Shown one piece after another: positions 58,710 through 64,000 of a DNA stretch of 64,000 bases. A model generated the notes under the pieces. The model ran no database searches. It saw only the letters and a list, made by a program, of their open reading frames with translations, and was not told the origin of the DNA. Position numbers and translations under genes: made by a program. The stretch is from positions 30,284 through 94,283 of the forward strand of contig NZ_VVIP01000067.1 of assembly GCF_009650435.1 (NCBI RefSeq). Direction: 5' to 3'. The DNA is from Foetidibacter luteolus. Lineage in GTDB: Bacteria; Bacteroidota; Bacteroidia; Chitinophagales; Chitinophagaceae. Positions within the stretch are counted from its first letter, which is position 1; each line of letters begins with the position of its first letter.

Positions 58710-59360
58710 CTATACTTTAACCAGGCCGTTCCTGATGGCGTACAATACCAGCCCTACCCGGGATGTGGTACCCAGCTTTTCAAAAAGGTTACTTCGGTGC
58801 ATTTCTACGGTGCGGGGAGAAACGCTCATGGAATCGGCAATTTCTTTATAAGATTTTTCTGTACAGCACAGTTTCAGAAACTCTATTTCCTTATCGTTTA
58901 GCGCAACAGCTTCCTGTACTTCCTTGTTATCCTTCTCGCTCTGGGCCAGGAAGTGAACGAGCTTGCCCGTAACCAGTTCGTTTAAGTAAAAGCCTTTGTT
59001 AATTACATCAAACAAAGCGGTCCTTAAAAGCTGCGGCTTACTGTCTTTGAGAATATAGCCTTTGGCGCCGTGTTTCAGCATGCGTATAATAGCGGCATCG
59101 TTATCCATCATGCTTAATACGAGTACCTTAATATCGGGACGGTTTTCTTTTATCCATTGCGCTGTTTCAAAGCCGTCCATTTCGGGCATGGTAATATCCA
59201 GCAAAACCAATTGCGGCTCTTCGTGCTTTTTAAGTTGCTCTATAAAATGCTTGCCATTGTCTGCCTCAAACACCACCTGGTAATCTCCAAAACTGCTTAT
59301 AACAGATGCAAGGCCGCTGCGCAAAAGGGTGTGGTCGTCAACAAGTGCCACTTTTGTCAT
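58710..59360 (-). CDS. NarL/FixJ-type response regulator
   Basis: A 216-residue response regulator. Receiver domain: ALVDDHTLLR (Asp8, Asp9), LVLLDITMPEMDGF (phospho-acceptor Asp55), Ser83 and Lys105 (GYILKDSKPQL). LuxR-type helix-turn-helix output: NDKEIEFLKLCCTEKSYKEI then ADSMSVSPRTVEMHRSNLFE. It overlaps the upstream kinase gene by 4 bp, so the two form a translationally coupled pair, last in a four-gene operon. Confidence 0.94.
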   Translation of the reverse strand: MTKVALVDDHTLLRSGLASVISSFGDYQVVFEADNGKHFIEQLKKHEEPQLVLLDITMPEMDGFETAQWIKENRPDIKVLVLSMMDNDAAIIRMLKHGAKGYILKDSKPQLLRTALFDVINKGFYLNELVTGKLVHFLAQSEKDNKEVQEAVALNDKEIEFLKLCCTEKSYKEIADSMSVSPRTVEMHRSNLFEKLGTTSRVGLVLYAIRNGLVKV

Positions 59361-60160
59361 GCCGGTAAAGATTTATTGTTGTGAATATGTATTTGAACAG
59401 TTGTGCCCTGGCCGGGTTGGGAAAGCAGGTTAACAGAGCCGCCAATTAATTCCGCACGTTGCTTAATGCTCTTTAGCCCAATGCCTGTTTCCAGGCTGTT
59501 TAGTTTTTGCGTATCAAACCCACAGCCGTTATCGGCTATTTTAATTTTGGTGTTTGATACATCCGCATCTATGTCAATATTTATTTGGGTAGCTTTTGCA
59601 TGCTTAAGAATGTTATTAAAGCTTTCCTGGATCATGCGGAACACCACTATGGTCTGCTCGGGGCTAAGATACAACTCTGCACAGTTACAAGTAAAACTTG
59701 TTTGCATAGAGGCGGCCTTTTCTATCAGGTTAAGTTCATGCTTTATGGCGGCGGCTAATCCTATGTCTGTTATTTTTTCCGTATTCAGGCTTTTGCTTAA
59801 GTCCCGCAAATCGCCGATAGCCTTACCCAGCAGTTCTTCGGTAATAGCCACTTTTTCCGCTGCGGCTTCGTACTGTATGGTGTTTAAATTAAGTTTGGCC
59901 AGGCTTAAAACCTGGCCAATATTGTCATGGATCTCCTGGCTTATGTTGCGGAAAGTTTGTTCCTGTATTTCAAGCTGGGCCTTAAGAATTGTTTGCTCGT
60001 ACTGCGTTCTTAAATCGAACATTTCTTTTTGGTGCAGTATGCGGCGGCGGTGCAACTGAACAATGAACAGGTAAAAAAATATGATGAAGAATAGAATTAC
60101 AACGGAACCTACAATAACAAAGTACGCGGTATTGAATGTCGGCGCTGTTTGTAGTAGCAT
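59357..60160 (-). CDS. HisKA_3 sensor histidine kinase
   Basis: A 267-residue kinase with one N-terminal membrane helix (YFVIVGSVVILFFIIFFYLF) and hardly any extracytoplasmic part, then a coiled coil and the HisKA_3 box with phospho-acceptor His78 (NISQEIHDNIGQVLSLAKLN). The ATPase domain has SFNNILKHAKATQINIDIDA (N box), IADNGCGFD and GIGLKSIKQRAELIGGS. Since it has no sensing domain of its own, the adjacent 7-TM protein may provide it (inference). Its start at ATG 60160 overlaps that gene by 52 bp. Confidence 0.93.
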   Translation of the reverse strand: MLLQTAPTFNTAYFVIVGSVVILFFIIFFYLFIVQLHRRRILHQKEMFDLRTQYEQTILKAQLEIQEQTFRNISQEIHDNIGQVLSLAKLNLNTIQYEAAAEKVAITEELLGKAIGDLRDLSKSLNTEKITDIGLAAAIKHELNLIEKAASMQTSFTCNCAELYLSPEQTIVVFRMIQESFNNILKHAKATQINIDIDADVSNTKIKIADNGCGFDTQKLNSLETGIGLKSIKQRAELIGGSVNLLSQPGQGTTVQIHIHNNKSLPA

Positions 60161-60789
60161 AATAAGCCAATTGAAATCATGATAAATTTAGCAATAATTG
60201 TAAACCGCATTACCCTGAAGATACGCCGCCCTTCTTCAATACCATACTTTGTGTAATAAGCATATACCGCGAACACCAGTATGCTTACGGCACTAAACAC
60301 CAGGAAAGCACTGATAATCCAGAATGTTGGCGATGTTTGAAAGTGAAGAATTTCATCTCTTTTAGAAAGTTGCAGCATATAATACATACAAAGCAGCAGT
60401 ATTAGAAAACCAGAGAGCGTTGCTGTATTGCTGTTAAAGCCATGCAGGTCTTCCAGGTACAATATATCTGCCAGCCAGAACAATGTAAAAACAGTGTTGA
60501 TGATGATATACAGCCTGCTGAATTTTTTACCTGTTATCTTGTAAAGTATGTAACCGGAAATATACAATTGCTCAAACAACGTATAAAAATGGTAAAAAGA
60601 AAGGTTGTTGATGTTGTAGTAGCCCATATAATTGGTTACCCCGGCAAAAACAATGTTTATTACCAGGTACACCAATACCAGGTTTTCTTTATTGCCAATA
60701 CGCTTATATAGCATTGCATATACCAGTAACGCTATCAGCGGCATCAGGGCATCGTACCTGAATATATGCTGAAACAACCCGAGATTCAT
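60109..60789 (-). CDS. Seven-helix membrane protein of unknown function
   Basis: 226 residues with about seven hydrophobic helices (LMPLIALLVYAMLY; LVLVYLVINIVFAGVTNYMG; LYIIINTVFTLFWLADILYL; LSGFLILLLCMYYMLQL; FWIISAFLVFSAVSILVFAV; FTIIAKFIMISIGLLCYY) and small loops. No family recognised. It lies 2 bp after the small gene at 60792 and overlaps the histidine kinase start by 52 bp, so the products are likely to act together. Its first helix begins almost at the N-terminus. Confidence 0.72.
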   Translation of the reverse strand: MNLGLFQHIFRYDALMPLIALLVYAMLYKRIGNKENLVLVYLVINIVFAGVTNYMGYYNINNLSFYHFYTLFEQLYISGYILYKITGKKFSRLYIIINTVFTLFWLADILYLEDLHGFNSNTATLSGFLILLLCMYYMLQLSKRDEILHFQTSPTFWIISAFLVFSAVSILVFAVYAYYTKYGIEEGRRIFRVMRFTIIAKFIMISIGLLCYYKQRRHSIPRTLLL

Positions 60790-60791
60790 TC

Positions 60792-61181
60792 TTAACTGTT
60801 TAAAATATTACGCTTGCTGCATTCTGTTGGGCATGGCAGTGTTGTAGCTGTTTTAGACATGCCTTTGGCTACTGCCCCTGAACTTTCCAGGATAAGTGTT
60901 TTAAGGTTCTTTTCCGGTATGTTGTAATCGTTGTACTTGCCTTCCTCATCTTTCTCGCAGCCAACAACAACAATGGTAGGCACCATAAAATCTTCTACAA
61001 CGTCGGCGCCAAAATAAATACGTATGCCATCCAGTTTGCCCTTTTTCTGTTTTAAAATGCTTTCAATTTCTTCCCGGGTAATCAGGTAGCCCTTTTTGTC
61101 TTTAACGGCTTTTGGCGCATTCTTCATGTAGCTTCTGAATGCTTTGATTTTTTTGGTGGCTTCGTTCCAGTTCGTGATCAT
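60792..61181 (-). CDS. Small conserved hypothetical with C-terminal Cys motif
   Basis: 129 residues, soluble, no recognised family. An N-terminal helical, Lys-rich segment (ATKKIKAFRSYMKNAPKAVK) precedes an alpha/beta middle (KKGKLDGIRIYFGADVVEDF; VPTIVVVGCEKDEEGKYNDY). The C-terminus is TLPCPTECSKRNILNS, a PCPxxC motif that could bind metal or be modified. ATG at 61181 (MITNWNEATKKIKAF) is used. First gene of the four-gene operon; a good promoter lies 46-78 bp upstream. Confidence 0.68.
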   Translation of the reverse strand: MITNWNEATKKIKAFRSYMKNAPKAVKDKKGYLITREEIESILKQKKGKLDGIRIYFGADVVEDFMVPTIVVVGCEKDEEGKYNDYNIPEKNLKTLILESSGAVAKGMSKTATTLPCPTECSKRNILNS

Positions 61182-61226
61182 AAGTAAGAGTTTTTCAGTT
61201 AAAAGATTTGCTTTGGTGAAAGAAAG

Positions 61227-61259
61227 CAAATTTAACTTACCAAAATAACAACCGGCAAA
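61227..61259 (-). promoter_or_regulatory. Promoter of the four-gene signalling operon
   Basis: TTTG (61256-61259), 21-bp spacer, TAAATTTG (61227-61234) on the minus strand, 46 bp before the ATG at 61181. Confidence 0.6.
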
Positions 61260-61291
61260 GCTTGCAGAAATTGTATTTTATCACCCCAGGT

Positions 61292-61309
61292 ACTGTGATT
61301 TTTCACAGT
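61292..61309. promoter_or_regulatory. Palindrome between divergent operons
   Basis: ACTGTGA/TCACAGT with a 4-nt TTTT centre, midway between the divergent signalling operon and the aldo/keto reductase gene. A possible operator; no regulator is assigned. Confidence 0.35.
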
Positions 61310-61453
61310 CCGCCGGCCAATACCCCCAACTGAACAGCCTGCTACTAAGTTTTTTTAAAGCGCCCTTTCTTTGATTTGAACAATTAATGCTCTGAAAAGA
61401 ACAATAAAAACGCCGTAGCTTGTTTCTACTTTTACCCCTAAAATTTTCAGACT

Positions 61454-62458
61454 ATGAAATATAGGAAACTGGGGAATACGGGAGAAGAGCTTTCGGCCAT
61501 TGGCCTGGGCTGCATGGGCATGAGCTTTGCCTACGGCCCCAGGAACGATGAGGAATCCATAGCCACTTTAAACAGGGCGCTTGAACTGGGTATTAATTTT
61601 TGGGATACTGCCGATATGTATGGCTACGGACATAATGAAGAATTAATCTCAAAAGTTTTGGCGCCCAACAGGGATAAAGTATTTATCGCCACCAAATTTG
61701 GTTTTCGCCAGCGAGAAGGGCAAACCGGCTTTGTAGGTACTTCCGCCACCTACTTCGACGGCTCTCCGGAATACCTGAAATCCGCGGTTGAAAAAAGCCT
61801 GCAACGCCTAAAAATTGATACCATCGACTTATATTATGCCCACCGCATAGACCCCAACGTGCCGGTGGAAGATATGGTAGGCGCCATGGCGCAACTGGTT
61901 AAAGAAGGCAAAGTAAAATACCTGGGATTATCCGAGGCTTCCCCGGCATCCATACGCAGGGCCCATGCGGTACACCCGGTAACAGCCCTGCAAAGCGAAT
62001 ACTCTTTGCTAACACGGGACGTGGAAAAAGAAATACTGGCTGTTTGCCGGGAACTGGGCATTACTTTTGTTCCATATAGTCCTTTGGCAAGGGGATTGGT
62101 TACCGCTACAGTAACGGATGTTAATGAACTGGCTACTGATGACTTCAGGAGAACACTACCCCGTTTTGATGGCGACCACTGGAACAATAACAGGCAACTG
62201 GTGGATGAATTTGCTGAACTGGCATCTACCAAAAATGCCACCGCCGCACAGCTTGCCCTTGCGTGGGTATTGGCACAAGGGGATGATATTGTACCCATAC
62301 CAGGCACCAAAAAAAGAAAATACCTGGAGGAAAATGCCGCCGCCGTTGACATTGAATTAACCACTGATGAACTGGCCGCTATTGAAACCCTTGTAAACAG
62401 GTACCCCGATACGGGCCAGCGCTACAGCGATGGCGCACTAAAGCTGGTGAACCATTAG
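61454..62458 (+). CDS. Aldo/keto reductase
   Basis: An NADPH-dependent TIM-barrel oxidoreductase, 334 residues. Catalytic tetrad: Asp and Tyr in WDTADMYGYGHNEEL, Lys in VFIATKFGF, His in YYAHRIDPNVPVEDMVG. The C-terminal cofactor loop is IPGTKKRKYLEENAAAV. It resembles the YajO/YakC type acting on aldehydes. ATG at 61454. The alcohol dehydrogenase follows after 56 bp, so the pair may detoxify or reduce carbonyl compounds together (inference). Confidence 0.93.
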   Translation: MKYRKLGNTGEELSAIGLGCMGMSFAYGPRNDEESIATLNRALELGINFWDTADMYGYGHNEELISKVLAPNRDKVFIATKFGFRQREGQTGFVGTSATYFDGSPEYLKSAVEKSLQRLKIDTIDLYYAHRIDPNVPVEDMVGAMAQLVKEGKVKYLGLSEASPASIRRAHAVHPVTALQSEYSLLTRDVEKEILAVCRELGITFVPYSPLARGLVTATVTDVNELATDDFRRTLPRFDGDHWNNNRQLVDEFAELASTKNATAAQLALAWVLAQGDDIVPIPGTKKRKYLEENAAAVDIELTTDELAAIETLVNRYPDTGQRYSDGALKLVNH

Positions 62459-62514
62459 TTACACGTAAATGTTATTATTACCCAACAACCAAAAACATAA
62501 CAAATCAAAAATTT

Positions 62515-63564
62515 ATGACAGCAGTTAACGCCTATGCGGCCCAAAACGCCACCACACCATTAACGCCGTTTAATTTTAACCGCCGGGATGTAGGCCCGCA
62601 CGATGTACAGATAGAGATTTTATATTGTGGCGTGTGCCATTCAGATATCCACCAGGTTAAAAACGAATGGAACAACGCTATTTACCCCATGGTACCGGGC
62701 CACGAAATAGTTGGCCGGGTTATTAAAACCGGTAACCATGTTACCAGGTTTAAAGAAGGAGACCTGGCCGGGGTAGGTTGCTTTGTAGATAGCTGCCGCG
62801 AGTGCCCAAGCTGTAAAGCCGGCGATGAGCAGTATTGCGAAGAAGGCATGACTGGTACTTACAATGCCTATGAAAGGGATGGCAAAACGCCTACCTATGG
62901 CGGCTACTCCACACAAATTGTGGTAGATGAAAATTATGTACTGCACGTGTCTGAAAAACTGCCGTTGGAAGCAGTTGCACCATTGCTGTGCGCAGGCATT
63001 ACCACTTACTCGCCGCTGCGTTATGCAGGTGTGGGCAAAGGCCATAAAGTGGCGGTACTTGGCCTGGGCGGACTGGGCCACATGGCCGTTAAATTCGCCT
63101 CTTCTTTTGGCGCAGAGGTAACCATGCTCAGCGGCAGCAAATCAAAAGAGGCGGATGCCAAAAAGCTTGGCGCCAACCATTTTGTGCTTACCAGCAACAA
63201 AGAGGAACTGGATAAATTTCAAAACCATTTTGACTTTATTATAGACACTGTTTCTGCACTGCACGATTACAACCTTTACCTTAACCTGCTTAAAACAAAC
63301 GGCAAGTTGTTAATTGTGGGTGCCCCACCAGAGCCGGTACCGGTATCTGCCTTTGCCCTGCTGATGAAAAGAAAAAGCATTATGGGTTCTTTAATAGGCG
63401 GCATAAGAGAAACTCAGGAAATGCTGGATTACTGCGCGGAGCACAACATAGTTTCTGATGTGGAAGTAATTGATGCCAGCTATATTAACGAAGCTTACGA
63501 ACGTATGCTGAAGGGTGATGTGAAGTACCGGTTTGTGATAGATATAGCATCGCTGCGTAACTAA
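62515..63564 (+). CDS. Zinc-dependent NAD(P) alcohol dehydrogenase
   Basis: A medium-chain dehydrogenase of 349 residues, like YahK/cinnamyl alcohol dehydrogenases. Catalytic zinc: YCGVCHSDIHQVKNEW (Cys) and VPGHEIVGRVIKTG (His-Glu). Structural zinc: CRECPSCKAGDEQYC. Rossmann fold: AVLGLGGLGHMAVKFASSFG. It should reduce aldehydes, with NADPH preference typical of this group. ATG at 62515; a strong terminator follows the stop by 21 bp. Confidence 0.94.
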   Translation: MTAVNAYAAQNATTPLTPFNFNRRDVGPHDVQIEILYCGVCHSDIHQVKNEWNNAIYPMVPGHEIVGRVIKTGNHVTRFKEGDLAGVGCFVDSCRECPSCKAGDEQYCEEGMTGTYNAYERDGKTPTYGGYSTQIVVDENYVLHVSEKLPLEAVAPLLCAGITTYSPLRYAGVGKGHKVAVLGLGGLGHMAVKFASSFGAEVTMLSGSKSKEADAKKLGANHFVLTSNKEELDKFQNHFDFIIDTVSALHDYNLYLNLLKTNGKLLIVGAPPEPVPVSAFALLMKRKSIMGSLIGGIRETQEMLDYCAEHNIVSDVEVIDASYINEAYERMLKGDVKYRFVIDIASLRN

Positions 63565-63585
63565 ACTTTCAAGGTGAACTTCTGT

Positions 63586-63628
63586 GAGATGCCGGGCATT
63601 GCAATATATACCCGGCATCTCTTTTTTT
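63586..63628 (+). terminator. Intrinsic terminator of the AKR-ADH unit
   Basis: A perfect 11-bp stem GAGATGCCGGG/CCCGGCATCTC (63586-63596, 63611-63621) followed by seven T residues. Confidence 0.93.
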
Positions 63629-63654
63629 GTGGGTTATACTATTTGCAACGTGTC

Positions 63655-63750
63655 TTTTTTAATACCGGCGATATAACCCTGTAGCATCGCCTGTTGCGTC
63701 GCAATCCTTTCATCGTTCATATCATTGGGCATCTTTTCAGACCCGGGTAG
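63655..63750 (-). repeat. Dispersed family A repeat, copy 20
   Basis: TTAATACCGGCGATATAACC, TAGCATCGCCTGTTGCGTCG, CAATCCTTTCATCG and CATCTTTTCAGACCCGGGTA. Closest partner is the copy at 37355. Confidence 0.84.
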
Positions 63751-63782
63751 ATTACCCCACAAGTTTTGCCGGGTGCCTATTA

Positions 63783-64000
63783 ATGGTTCGCAGTCCTCTT
63801 GCAGGGTTATGTGTCTGGCACCTATGGGTGGCAGACACTGCGGGTAACGTCCGTTTTTGCCGCCAATATTAACGTGAAACATCCCGATGGTTCGCAGTCC
63901 TCTTGCGGGGTTACGTGTCTGGCACCTATGGGTGGCGGACACTGCGGGTAACGTCCGTTTTTGCCGCCAATATTAACGTGAAACATCCCGATGGTTCGCA
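63783..64000 (+). repeat. 104-bp tandem repeat, running off the window
   Basis: Unit starts at 63783, 63887 and 63991 (ATGGTTCGCAGTCCTCTTGC), nearly identical. Each unit holds a 12-bp hairpin GTGTCTGGCACC/GGTGGCAGACAC (one mismatch, 4-nt loop; 63811-63838 and 63915-63942). Not coding; units are contiguous without spacers. Confidence 0.9.

Noticed and set aside
63634..63942. 102-codon minus-strand frame with repeated peptides
   Set aside because: The peptide repeat comes from the 104-bp DNA tandem repeat and its hairpins; there is no start context.
63783..64000. CRISPR array
   Set aside because: Units are 104 bp, nearly identical throughout, and have no unique spacers; no cas genes are seen.

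Overview
The window reads as chromosomal DNA of a Bacteroidota bacterium, most likely family Chitinophagaceae (inference from gene content). Supporting signs: almost no Shine-Dalgarno sequences; several TAnnTTTG / TTTG-N19-21 promoters; an IspG with the long Bacteroidota-type central insertion; GldA and a protein with a type IX secretion C-terminal sorting domain (gliding/T9SS lineage); an outer-membrane beta-barrel receptor of the OMP_b-brl type; lipoproteins; a SMUG2-type uracil-DNA glycosylase; and a tmRNA with tag GNTQYAMAA. No prophage, integrase, complete insertion sequence, rRNA operon or CRISPR array is visible.

Layout. 1-7.4 kb: a receptor gene cut by the left edge, then plsY, prmA, pnp and rpsO, all on the minus strand. 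7.5-14 kb: SMUG2, a lipoprotein, LysE and rhodanese, a PAS-GAF histidine kinase, tmRNA (ssrA) and a lone ABC ATPase. 14.4-23.7 kb: six plus-strand genes forming a carbohydrate catabolic cluster: a PVC-type cytochrome c/beta-propeller lipoprotein, a DUF4432 epimerase-like protein, a phosphomannose-isomerase-like cupin, a TIM-barrel sugar isomerase, a Gfo/Idh/MocA dehydrogenase and a DUF1080 lipoprotein. 23.7-31 kb: tRNA-Leu, NYN nuclease, ispG, a GT2 glycosyltransferase, an exported DJ-1/PfpI protein, tRNA-Arg and an AraC regulator. 31.3-39.6 kb: RDD protein, gyrB, small proteins, fructosamine kinase, bestrophin and a T9SS cargo protein. 40-44.6 kb: a tetR-emrA-emrB-tolC tripartite efflux operon with a clear operator/promoter. 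45-52.7 kb: MHS transporter with a small membrane partner, gldA, DUF2461, PfkB kinase, YceI, TPR and HupE proteins. 52.8-58.3 kb: an Rpn-family nuclease with a decayed second tail, polA and an aminotransferase. 58.7-61.2 kb: a compact four-gene signalling operon (small Cys-motif protein, 7-TM protein, histidine kinase, response regulator). 61.4-63.6 kb: aldo/keto reductase and zinc alcohol dehydrogenase.

The most unusual property is the intergenic DNA. About twenty copies of one roughly 60-110 bp element (called family A here) occupy gaps throughout the window, ten in each orientation and none inside a credible gene. Three copies carry an extra hairpin whose two arms change together, and two carry a different hairpin at the corresponding point. 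A second family (family B, five copies), a 104-bp tandem repeat at the right edge, a 127-bp tandem duplication, a string of mini-hairpins, a perfect 27-bp inverted repeat and a MITE-like element fill other gaps. A second candidate system is the Rpn gene: its C-terminal 59 codons have their own in-frame ATG preceded by a consensus-quality promoter, as expected for an intragenic antitoxin, and a decayed duplicate of that tail lies just downstream. All functional statements come from reading the sequence; no database search was run.
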